Assembly (NCBI RefSeq): GCF_020509005.1
Contig: NC_063017.1
Coordinates: 434,001 to 498,000, forward strand
Source: Fulvia fulva
Taxonomy: Eukaryota; Ascomycota; Dothideomycetes; Mycosphaerellales; Mycosphaerellaceae
Reading direction: 5' to 3'
Length of the DNA stretch: 64,000 nt
Made by a program: the position numbers and the translations under genes. The notes beneath the pieces are model-generated. The model did not search any database and was not told the DNA's origin. It saw only the letters and a list, made by a program, of their open reading frames with translations. Below are positions 55,377 to 64,000 of the stretch, piece by piece; within the stretch, counting starts at the first letter, position 1, and every line of letters begins with the position of its first letter.

Positions 55377-58300
55377 ATGGCCACTACCGAGACGCCGGTG
55401 ACTACCGGTGCCCTACCTCAGGGTACCGTGGTTCTGAAGAGCCATGACCAATGGGACAAGTTTGACCGTCAGCTAGAGCTCTACGCAGAGTCTTTGAATG
55501 TCTGGAAGTATGTGGATCCTCACCAACTGAGTAACGAGCCAACAGAGCCTACTCACTTGACGTTTGAGGAAATCCAACAAGCGTACACGGCAGGAGACGC
55601 TACATTAAGAGATCTCATCAAGCTACGACAAACAGACGCAGACCGAAGGCAACGGATGTACGACATCTTTGCTGCTGCGCGATCAAAGCTCATTACCTAC
55701 CTCATCCGTACGACGACAGAGCTAGGGCAAGAGCTAATGCACGGCCAGAACACCCTCAGAGCGAAATACCAGGCTCTCAAGGATCAGTATGGTCCAGACG
55801 ATATGCTGCGTAAGCGGCAGCTCACGCTTGAGCTGTCTAGGCTTCAGAAGGCTAGCGCACGCAGAATCGATGACTGGTGCTCAGACTGGTTAGTTTTGCA
55901 GACCAAGATGCTTAAGTGCAACCACGCCGAGTACGACGACCTTAGTAGACACTTCCTACTTGCTATTCAGCAGAAGCAGGCTCCAGCCTACGGTGCTTCT
56001 CTATACAACGAGTGGAAGCGTGACAAAATGTCACTACAAAAGCTTACTGAGCGTTACCTCGAATGGATACGCGACACCGCACCAGCAACAACCAACGGTC
56101 GATCAGTCTTCGCAACCTTCTCCGGAGAAACCTCAGCAGAAGCAGAGGATGAAACAGCACCCACAGGTGCTGGTCAAAAGGAGGGTGACCGTGGCAGCAG
56201 CCGTGGTGACAACCGTGGCAACAGCCGCGGTGACAAGGGTCGTGGCAGCAGCCGCGGCGACAAGAACAAAGACAAGGACAACAACAGGCCAAGCGGCTGC
56301 TGGAACATCACCGGCGAGCCCAAGGACACCTGTCACAAGGGCCTGTTCTCATGCGATGTGATCAACCCCGACAAGCGCCCAGCAAAGGATCAGCGCTCAG
56401 AGCAGTGGAAGAAGTACTGGAAAAACTTCATCAACTACTGCTTGAGCGACGACGGCGAGCGTCTGCTTGGCGTGTTGAATCGCAACAATCGCAAGGACCA
56501 GGAACGTGACAAGGCTATTGCTGATGCGAAGAAGGCATCACCAAGCGATAAGGGCTTTGTTGGCCTTACTGTTCTTTCTAGCTCAATTAGCAAGTTGAGC
56601 GTCAACTTCAGGGATTGCTGGGTGTATGATAACTGTTCAGACACTCATGTGATCAATCATCATGACCAGGAGGGTGTAGAGTTCATTGCAGAGCGCCTCA
56701 CCACCTCAGAAATCCAGGCTGGAACAACCACCTTTCCAATTGCAGCGTTAGGGCGCGTTCATATGTCAATTGGGGGCCATTCATTCACCTTGCTGGATGT
56801 GGCTTACTGCCCAGGCTTTCATGTGAACGTCATCTCTCACACACGCATGGAAAGAGCCGGACTCTGGTGGCACGGACGCAGCAATTCAATGTGGCACAAC
56901 GACACTAAATTGATGGACCTACACCGCCCTACTGGTACAATCCCTTTCTTCAAGGTGGTCACACCACCTAAGTCACCCATCATTTACCAATGGCCTACAA
57001 AAGAGGGCCTAGTACTGCCGAAGGTCACTGAAAAGATGCGCAACGCGCACTTCATCAGCACTATTGGCAGGGGTGCAAACATCGGCGATGAACCTGCCAA
57101 CAGCGCAGCATCTCCAACTGCTCAAGAGGATGGTGATCGCACCGTTCTCGCAGTCATGAACAGCACTGGGGGCACTCAAGGTGCAGCTACGTCCAGCAGG
57201 ACCCCCATCAAACACCGAAAGCTCTCTGGCCGCCAGTGGCATCAAATCTTTGGTCACATTGGCGCTGAACGCATCAAGCAGTTGCCGCTCAGAGTTGAGG
57301 GGGTGATCATTAACGATGGTCCAAGCGCACCCCTCACTGCACATTGCAGAGCATGTGGGCTTAGCAAAGCTCACAAGGTGCACAATCGGTCTCAGCCCAT
57401 CAGGGTGATGACCCCATACGGCCACATGGCCATGGACTTGGCAGAATTCACTGTCGCCTACAACGGTGACAGGTACCTCGTCCACTTCTACGATCTGGAT
57501 ACCCATGGACACTTCCAGTTCACCATCAAGAACAGGGATCAGCAATCGGTGTTGGCTTGCTTCAACAGCCTGCTGAGCTTCATCAACTTCATTGGTCGCA
57601 GGTTCGTATGCTTCTACAGCGACAACGAGCCCGCCATTGGGAAGGTGTTTCGCTCAGTCATTAACAACAACAAGATTGAATGGCACGCAACCGCGGAATA
57701 CGCGCCTGCGCAGGACCCAGCAGAAAGAGCTGGAGCTCTGATCATCACCATGAGCAGAACCATTCGCATCCACGCACGATTGCCGGAAAAGCTTTGGCCA
57801 GAATGCACTGCAGCAGCGGTGTACATCCTCTGGCGATCCCCTATCCAGTCAAAGGGCTGGAAGACCCCATTCGAATTGGCAACAGGACGAATTCCGAACG
57901 TGGGTCACATGGTGGTGTATGGCTCCCTTGCATACGTGTTCATCCATGGACCAGATCAGCCTGGCAAGAGCGAGAAACTCCAAGAGAGAGCGCTCATAGG
58001 CTACCTTGTGGGATACGACTCCACTAACATCTACCGCGTATGGGACCCATCAAAAGATAGGGTTATGCGAGTCAAGGACGTCCTCTTCGATGAGACCACG
58101 TTCTATGACCCATCACGCCTGACAGCAGGGTACACGACCCCTGTCGAGAACATCGCAACAGCGGAACCGGCTGAAGAGCCTGAACAATACTACGACCTGT
58201 ATGTCGCTCATCACGAGCAAGACACAGCACAGGCCGAGGGGGTGGAAGAACAGGCTCAGCAGCCGCACACCCAACAACCTCGAGACGCCCACCAAAAGCT

Positions 58301-60530
58301 CCTTGGGCAAGAACCACACTGGCCGCAACACCGCGAGTCAGCAACATATAACCAAAAAGACCGGCAAATCGAGCACGTAACAGATCACGTGACTCAAGAC
58401 AACACACAGCAGTCAGCACCCAACACCACTGACTACTACGATACCCTGCAGCAGCAGATAATGGATGCCCTCACCGCAGAAGACCGTGAGGAGATCATGG
58501 GCAACACGGACCCTGATCGCGAGCCATATCCATTCACATTCACACCACCAGAAGACGCGTTAACACACAACGCGTCCAACACACCACTCTTCCCCCTGGA
58601 GCCAGAGCTCTACACACCAGAGGAGTCCAACTATGCAGTCACAGAGAATGGAAAGCGCCTACGAACGGCCTACTTCCACTATGCACTGCACCAGATCATG
58701 GTCGCTAATGTAATCATCGGCCAGATGTCCGGCATACGACCCAGAACACGCGCCTATCGCGACAAGAGCGATCGAAGCCCTACACGAAGAGGCAACAGCC
58801 CTCTAAGGCGTGTCAACACCACTACCTCTATGCACCGCGATGACCTTCCGCCCGAACCTTCTAACTACCGAGCCGCTATGAAACACCGCTTCTCCCAACA
58901 GTGGATCGAAGCTATGGCCAAGGAGTTTGCCAAAGCCCTGGCAACAGGCACATTCAGATGGGCAACAAAGGAAGAGAAGGATCAGGATGCTCAGCAAGAG
59001 GAGGGACTTCAGCCACTACTGCCGCTCAAGTGGGTGTACAAATACAAACTGGACGAGCACGGCATGCTGAAGAGCTTCAAGGCTAGGCTATGCGCAAGAG
59101 GCGATTTGCAAGGAACACACTTAGACACATACGCCGCCACACTGCCAGCAAGCATGTTCCGCCTCTGCTGTGCTATGGCCGCGAGCTTCGACCTAGAAGC
59201 CGAACAATTCGATGTTGTCAACGCCTTCCTGAACTCGGACCTGCCATACACCATGTATCTGCAACCACCTCCTGGAATCGACAGGCCATCCCATGGACAC
59301 GCCCTCAAGCTGGTCAAGGCCCTCTACGGTCTGAAGGAGTCCCCTTTATTGTGGTACAACTCCCTAACCGAGACGCTGGCCTCCCTTGGACTAGTACCCC
59401 TGTCGGACTCCGAATGCATCTACCATGACAACAAGGTTATGTTCTTCTTTTACGTTGACGACCTGGTTATGCTCTACCACCGCAAGCACAAGGCCCATGC
59501 TGCCAACATCAAGCAGCGGCTGCTTGCCAAGTACGAGATGCACGAGCTCGGTGATCTCTCCTGGTTCCTAGGAATCAAGGTTACGCGCGACAGAAACAAG
59601 CGCTTGCTGTGGCTCTCTCAAGAAGACTACATTGAGAAGCTAGCCGCCAAATTCAGCATATCCACGAATGCACGCAAAACGACAGTGCCAGTAGATCAAC
59701 ACCTTGATTGGACCGTTCCAGAGGGTCATCAACCCACCTCTATCGCCATCCTTGCGTACCAACAACGTATAGGATCCCTCAACTTCGCCGCCACACACAC
59801 GCGGCCTGACATCGCCTTTTCCTTGTCTATGCTATCGCAGTATCTGACCAAGCCAACTGAGACACACCTCAAGCTTGCAGATCAGTGCTTGCGCTATCTC
59901 CTGGAGACCAAGAACCTCTGCCTTGTATATGGCGCCAGCAAACACATCACTGGCCTTCACAGCCAACCAGAGCACCTCGGTAGCAACCACGAGTTCTTTG
60001 GAGCATCGGACGCGTCCTACGGCATGAATAATGACAGGACCAGCTCAAATGGCTGGGTCTTCATGCTGTTCGGTGGACCAGTGGATTATAAGGCATCTAA
60101 ACAAATCACTGTCACCAAGTCCTCAACAGAGGCTGAGCTACTCGGGCTTTCGCAAGCCGCCTCAGAGCTCATACAGTGGGAACGAGTCTTCGCTGAGATA
60201 CACCTTCAGTTCAATCAGCGCACCCACTTGTACTGCGACAACACGCAGACCATCCGCCTTGTCAACCAACAAGGGCAAAAGCTTGACACGAAGCTACGCC
60301 ACGTTGACATCCACCACCACTGGCTCCGACAGCGAGACCAGCGCGGAGACATTGAGATCAAGTATCTCAGCACCAACGACATGCCTGCAGACGGGCTGAC
60401 CAAGCTGCTTCCACCACAGAAGCACAAGCACTTCGTCAAGCTGCTCAATATGGCTGAGGAAGGCGTGGACCCACGCACCTCAGTGCCCTCTGCAGCCGCA
60501 TCAGGAGGTAACGGGCCAACAGACGCCTGA
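55377..60530 (+). CDS. Copia Gag-Pol polyprotein
   Basis: 1,717 residues from the ATG at 55,377 (context GTTATGG). The frame is open 34 codons further upstream but without an ATG. Gag (about 1-400) contains a basic RGD/RGS-repeat segment near 260-300 and a Cys/His cluster, CWNITGEPKDTCHKGLFSC. The protease site is WVYDNCSDTHV near residue 417; the usual third residue Gly is Cys. Integrase has the zinc finger (QIFGHIGAERIK, HCRACGLSKAHK), then MAMDLAEF, YSDNEPAIGK and DPAERAG for the D-D-E triad (about 687, 748, 782). RT has LCARGDLQGTHLDTYAA, FDVVNAFLNSDL and catalytic YVDD near 1,359. RNase H has GASDASYG, TEAELLGL, YCDNTQT and HVDIHHHWLR. Domain order integrase before RT defines Copia/Pseudoviridae-type elements. 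Confidence 0.93.
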   Translation: MATTETPVTTGALPQGTVVLKSHDQWDKFDRQLELYAESLNVWKYVDPHQLSNEPTEPTHLTFEEIQQAYTAGDATLRDLIKLRQTDADRRQRMYDIFAAARSKLITYLIRTTTELGQELMHGQNTLRAKYQALKDQYGPDDMLRKRQLTLELSRLQKASARRIDDWCSDWLVLQTKMLKCNHAEYDDLSRHFLLAIQQKQAPAYGASLYNEWKRDKMSLQKLTERYLEWIRDTAPATTNGRSVFATFSGETSAEAEDETAPTGAGQKEGDRGSSRGDNRGNSRGDKGRGSSRGDKNKDKDNNRPSGCWNITGEPKDTCHKGLFSCDVINPDKRPAKDQRSEQWKKYWKNFINYCLSDDGERLLGVLNRNNRKDQERDKAIADAKKASPSDKGFVGLTVLSSSISKLSVNFRDCWVYDNCSDTHVINHHDQEGVEFIAERLTTSEIQAGTTTFPIAALGRVHMSIGGHSFTLLDVAYCPGFHVNVISHTRMERAGLWWHGRSNSMWHNDTKLMDLHRPTGTIPFFKVVTPPKSPIIYQWPTKEGLVLPKVTEKMRNAHFISTIGRGANIGDEPANSAASPTAQEDGDRTVLAVMNSTGGTQGAATSSRTPIKHRKLSGRQWHQIFGHIGAERIKQLPLRVEGVIINDGPSAPLTAHCRACGLSKAHKVHNRSQPIRVMTPYGHMAMDLAEFTVAYNGDRYLVHFYDLDTHGHFQFTIKNRDQQSVLACFNSLLSFINFIGRRFVCFYSDNEPAIGKVFRSVINNNKIEWHATAEYAPAQDPAERAGALIITMSRTIRIHARLPEKLWPECTAAAVYILWRSPIQSKGWKTPFELATGRIPNVGHMVVYGSLAYVFIHGPDQPGKSEKLQERALIGYLVGYDSTNIYRVWDPSKDRVMRVKDVLFDETTFYDPSRLTAGYTTPVENIATAEPAEEPEQYYDLYVAHHEQDTAQAEGVEEQAQQPHTQQPRDAHQKLLGQEPHWPQHRESATYNQKDRQIEHVTDHVTQDNTQQSAPNTTDYYDTLQQQIMDALTAEDREEIMGNTDPDREPYPFTFTPPEDALTHNASNTPLFPLEPELYTPEESNYAVTENGKRLRTAYFHYALHQIMVANVIIGQMSGIRPRTRAYRDKSDRSPTRRGNSPLRRVNTTTSMHRDDLPPEPSNYRAAMKHRFSQQWIEAMAKEFAKALATGTFRWATKEEKDQDAQQEEGLQPLLPLKWVYKYKLDEHGMLKSFKARLCARGDLQGTHLDTYAATLPASMFRLCCAMAASFDLEAEQFDVVNAFLNSDLPYTMYLQPPPGIDRPSHGHALKLVKALYGLKESPLLWYNSLTETLASLGLVPLSDSECIYHDNKVMFFFYVDDLVMLYHRKHKAHAANIKQRLLAKYEMHELGDLSWFLGIKVTRDRNKRLLWLSQEDYIEKLAAKFSISTNARKTTVPVDQHLDWTVPEGHQPTSIAILAYQQRIGSLNFAATHTRPDIAFSLSMLSQYLTKPTETHLKLADQCLRYLLETKNLCLVYGASKHITGLHSQPEHLGSNHEFFGASDASYGMNNDRTSSNGWVFMLFGGPVDYKASKQITVTKSSTEAELLGLSQAASELIQWERVFAEIHLQFNQRTHLYCDNTQTIRLVNQQGQKLDTKLRHVDIHHHWLRQRDQRGDIEIKYLSTNDMPADGLTKLLPPQKHKHFVKLLNMAEEGVDPRTSVPSAAASGGNGPTDA

Positions 60531-61601
60531 GAAGCCCGCAGCAGCGGCCTCACCTTATCTCGAAACGAACACCGAACGGCTTCATCTTTACGGACACCTC
60601 TCTAGAAGCGCCAGCAGGCGCAAAACACGGCCACCAGCAGCCACCAATGCTGTAGACGACAACGAAGCCAGGGCAAAGCATCCACCATTCACCGGTGCGG
60701 CCCTGGCACCATCATCAACAGGTGTTTCTCGGACTCCCATTGGCTAACAGCGCAAGGGCGAGAAACACCCCTGTCACCAGCAGCAGCGCACGCGCGCGAC
60801 AAAAGCAGCGCGTCCAATCAGAAAGCGAGAAACGCCTCCAACTTGCTGCTAGCTACAACACTACCACCTTGTCACCACATCATCCGCTGCTTTCGCACCT
60901 CACACATAGCACACACTTGCCCAAAACAAAAAGGTGTCACCACCCTGAGGTGATGGACCTTTAAAAGTGCAGAAAGCAAGGCACCCCGAAGGTGCCTTTT
61001 CAACTTTCCGATACCGTTGCTCCGGTGTTACCCATTGGAGCCCCATTACACCTCACATGGTGCAAGCTCTGTCGTAGACAGCCCAGTGCATTGCGCCACT
61101 GACTAGTATCTCATACTCCCCAGGGGCAGAGCGAGCTCTCTCACCATTCGCCGGAGCGAAATAACTTGGCACAGAGCAATTATCGGACAATTCAATAAGT
61201 TGAGCGGACGACAATATATGTTTAAGCATACGATAGGACTAAGGCTACCCCTGGATTGAACTCAGGACCTCTGATGTTTGCCGGTGGGTGAGATGATTGC
61301 ACACTCAAGTGAAAGTCCGTGCAACGGGACCATCACCTGAGCCATCTCACCGGCAACAGTCACACATTCTATGCTTTATTATATAGGTAACAATGGCAGC
61401 AGTGAAAGTGAGGAATGAGGGAAGGGGTACAAAGCTCACCTCACTCACCTCACCTCACTTCACTTGAAACAGCTGACTTACCCTCACTGCAGCAGCAGCA
61501 ACACCGAGGGCCTGACGTCACTGCCATAGATAGGGGGGGTAGTTATGACAGGGTGCACGCGATCACATGGGAATCAGCTCATTCACTCCAGCGCACGAGC
61601 T
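60531..61601 (+). other. Copia 3' noncoding region
   Basis: About 1.07 kb between polyprotein stop and polypurine tract. No long frame is convincing. It contains a small hairpin (AAGGCACC..GGTGCCTTTT near 60,978-61,002) and a tRNA-like foldback (61,245-61,356). Such a long region is unusual for Copia and may be captured sequence. Confidence 0.6.
61245..61356 (-). ncRNA. tRNA-like foldback with Pol III A and B box-like motifs
   Basis: On the minus strand an A-box-like TGGCTCAGGTGA (61,344-61,333) is followed about 70 bases later by a B-box-like GAGTTCAATCC (61,263-61,253). Three nested stem pairs fold the stretch between 61,278 and 61,356: TTGCCGG/CCGGCAA, TGAGATG/CATCTCA, TTGCAC/GTGCAA. It does not fold as a normal tRNA (T-arm mismatch, no clear anticodon), so a tRNA-derived SINE head or tRNA pseudogene is more likely. 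Confidence is low. Confidence 0.35.
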
Positions 61602-61610
61602 GAGGGGGTG
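61602..61610 (+). promoter_or_regulatory. Copia polypurine tract
   Basis: GAGGGGGTG lies directly before the 3' LTR, where plus-strand DNA synthesis is primed. Confidence 0.7.
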
Positions 61611-61817
61611 TGTCGCGATCCGAGCGTGCACATGGGCAACATCCCATCATCAAAACTTGAGGCCACGTACGCTAAGAATCAGGTGACTGATTAGTCACCT
61701 GCAGCCTCTTCAAGAGCAACACTTGTCCATTCTAGATAGACACATGCAATACACAACCTGCTTTTGAAACACCCTATATGAGCCCGTACAATAACTTCCC
61801 ACACTTCTAACGTGATA
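61611..61817 (+). repeat. Copia 3' LTR, 207 bp
   Basis: Identical to the 5' LTR by eye. Confidence 0.95.
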
Positions 61818-61822
61818 ATTAG
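61818..61822. repeat. Copia target-site duplication, right copy (ATTAG)
   Basis: Pairs with 55,002-55,006. Confidence 0.9.
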
Positions 61823-62725
61823 TAGCTGATTATAGGAGCGAGGCGTAGAAAGTGTTATAGAGATTGCCTAACTAATTAGGTATTATAACGCGGTAAGTAT
61901 TTGAATACGGGAGTACTACGGTAATCTCGTACGGCCCTACGTTCTTAATGTCGAGCTTCTTAGACGGGCGTATTATTGACTAGTTAGTAGTATTAATATA
62001 AACTTCGTCGCCGATATTATAGTTCGGAGGTAGCTAGCGATATATATTTATAAAATCTACTTATAATACTTAGGCTAACATAATTTCTTGCCTTAGATAT
62101 ACGTATATCTAGTTTATACGCTTAGTAAACGCATTCGTAGATTCTATATCGAGTCGTTACTTATAGGGCATGAGCTTTATAGAGGTAGTTAGACTAGTAT
62201 CCGTGAATTCTAGGTTACGACCGGTATTAGCGTAGAAGGGTAATACTCTAGTAGTAGCTAATATATAATTATTAGTAGCAAACTCGGCAAGTAGTAACTA
62301 ATCAACCTAATCATCTTAGGCGTAGTTAATATAGGCCCTAAGGTAACGTTCTATAACCTTATTCGTGTTTTTAGACTATCTATCGGATTCTAGGTAAAAG
62401 GCCGTCGACAGTCGTTATTAAATACCGAGTAGGGAGTAAACTCGTCTCTAGAACGTAGACGTCTACTAGGAGCCCCGATCCGAGACGATGCTCTTAGGAA
62501 TGCTATAACGTACGAAGATATAGCGGATAAAGATGTATACGATATATAGGGCGTCTATCTATAGTACTAGGATTAGGTATCTCTCCTTAGTAAGCCTGTC
62601 CGTAAATATAAGGACGTTCTTATACGTTTATCTATCGGTTAAGCTCTTACTTACGGGCAAATCTATAACGAAGTTAATAGCAATATCCTCCTATACTCCG
62701 AAGGGTACCGGTAATAGTATAAGGA
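61823..62725 (-). mobile_element. Gypsy type B integrase region, RIP-mutated
   Basis: Inverted copy of 31,191-32,090, nearly identical base for base; a 65-codon shadow frame is shared exactly between the two copies. It ends at LTR C in both copies. Confidence 0.85.
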
Positions 62726-62909
62726 TATAAGGGCGCGCGTACTATAGGGTCCGGGAGAGATAGTTGTTATTCTACGAAGCTACGAAAGAGGAGCGCGAGG
62801 CGCGGCAAAGTTATAAAGCAAAGCTAAGCCGCGCTAACCCGATAGGGAAGGTCCGCGGTTCAGCCGGGCCGACGTAGCTATAGTAGGGGGTCGCGGGCTA
62901 CCCGTAATA
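62726..62909 (-). repeat. LTR type C, 184 bp
   Basis: Third copy of the 184-bp repeat, in the same nested position as 31,007-31,190. Confidence 0.85.
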
Positions 62910-64000
62910 GTATCCCCCTTCCTAAAACACGCCTTAGTCCTCTAAGCGTTATCTACCTTATAAGGCCACTTGCCTATCGAGCTCTATAATCGCGCGAACG
63001 CCTAATTATCCTCTAGTACCCTGTCGTTATCCGATAACATCGTATTTGCTCTATTAAGACTATCCTCGACCGGCTTCCTTCGAGAAATATATTGCCTAGT
63101 TAGCTAGCTTACCCTAGACCTAAGTCTATCTTCGGCTAGTACTCGCGTATAATCCTTATAACCAAAGTTAGGTATTATTATAGGCTCTATAGGCTCTACT
63201 CGAGTATAGAATATATACGGAGTAGATTTTATTAGAGGTAAGGCTCGAGTCGACTTATTCGTAACGGTGTCTCTATTGATCCTAATCGTGTTAAGTCCGA
63301 GTACCTTAGCGTCTAGCGGTGACTAGTTAGATAGAGCTACGAAACCTATAGGCGTAGATAACTCCGGCCGGTTATAGTAAAAGTCTATAATAGCGGCGGC
63401 TACCCTCGTAAACAGGTCCTTAGTAGGTTACTAAGTTTTACTATCCTCTATGTCCTAATATCCGACCTATCGTACCTTATACTATATGTCGACCTTACGC
63501 TTATGCCCCTTCTTTACCTTCCTAGTACGCTTCCTCGTATATATATCTAAGATCTTGTCTACCTCGTACTCGGTCGCCGCGGGTACTACTATAATATCGG
63601 CCTCGGCATTAGCTTCCGTCGTATTAGGAACTATAACTACGGGTAGCGGCGGTATAAGGTACTGTCCCTCTAGCGGCGGTAGGTTAGTATCGTCGGCGCG
63701 CTATAATAGCGATATATAGAAATAGTTATCGAGTCTAGCTAACGTATCGGAGAGCTTTAGCTTATAGGAGAGCTTCGAGGGCATGACTTCTACGATCTAG
63801 TATAGTCTAGTATATCGTCGATCTAGTTTCTTAGAAGGGCGTGTCGTACGGATGTTCTTCGTACTAAGGAATACCTAATCGCCTACCTTATAGTCGGGCG
63901 AGATACGGCGATATCGGTTAGCGGCCTTAGCTTATAAGGCTTAGGACATTCTTATGTTCTCTTAGAGGAACTGATATAGCTCGTAAAGGCGTCGGGCGAA
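62910..64000 (-). mobile_element. Gypsy type C integrase/chromodomain end, RIP-mutated, continues past the window
   Basis: Inverted copy of about 29,915-31,006. The match is still perfect at the last bases (ends CGTCGGGCGAA, inverse of about 29,915), so the duplication runs on to the right. Confidence 0.82.

Larger units (their letters stand above)
55007..61817 (+). mobile_element. Intact Copia retrotransposon
   Basis: A 6,811-bp element with identical 207-bp LTRs, a 5-bp target duplication, a half-tRNA primer-binding site, one long polyprotein frame and a polypurine tract. It shows no RIP and lies inside a RIP-mutated type B Gypsy. An unusual ~1.1-kb noncoding stretch separates the polyprotein stop from the 3' LTR. 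I saw no decayed relative of it in the window. Confidence 0.95.

Noticed and set aside
62533..62730. 65-codon frame conserved exactly with 31,186-31,383 on the opposite strand
   Set aside because: Exact sharing reflects the inverted duplication; the frame is antisense to Gypsy integrase and not a gene.
1..64000. CRISPR arrays, rRNA genes, prophage or bacterial-type operons
   Set aside because: No regularly spaced repeats, no rRNA signatures, and spliced fungal genes throughout the left arm.

Overview
The window comes from a filamentous ascomycete genome. Dothideomycetes are a plausible placement, but I infer this only from gene style: short introns with GT..AG ends and CTAAC-like branch sites, CA-rich leaders, and CpA-type repeat-induced point mutation. 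It splits into a gene-bearing left arm (about 1-10,400) and a nested retrotransposon block (about 10,840-64,000).

Left arm: the 3' part of a Pet127-family mitochondrial RNA-processing gene; an acireductone dioxygenase gene with two introns (methionine salvage); a convergent HPP-family membrane protein gene with one intron; a urease accessory protein UreF gene; an F-box-like gene; a Ser/Arg-rich orphan gene with a TATA box; and a short catalase relic next to a MITE-like inverted-repeat element at the edge of the repeats.

Repeat block: most of it is retrotransposon sequence destroyed by RIP. Aligning decayed LINE copies with an intact LINE in the same window shows the changes directly: C to T at CpA and G to A at TpG, with CpG spared. 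Gln (CAG/CAA) and Trp (TGG) codons therefore become stops. The decayed material comprises two LINE copies, several chromodomain-bearing Gypsy elements with three LTR types (here A 195 bp, B 150-174 bp, C 184 bp), a Copia gag, and a solo LTR. A composite of two Gypsy elements joined at the same internal site occurs in two inverted copies (about 29,915-33,115 and 54,055-64,000).

Three apparently complete elements sit inside this decayed DNA and show almost no RIP: a LINE (34,361-39,340, 12-bp target duplication), a chromodomain Gypsy (39,733-45,869, 443-bp LTRs with one difference, TAAGA duplication, probable gag-pol frameshift) and a Copia (55,007-61,817, identical 207-bp LTRs, ATTAG duplication, empty site visible elsewhere in the window). 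So recent transposition followed an older RIP phase. I found no new non-transposon system. The main interest is this readable history of decay and reinvasion, plus oddities inside the young elements (Copia protease Gly to Cys, a tRNA-like foldback in the Copia 3' noncoding region, a tetranucleotide LINE tail, and a stop-restart junction between the LINE ORFs).
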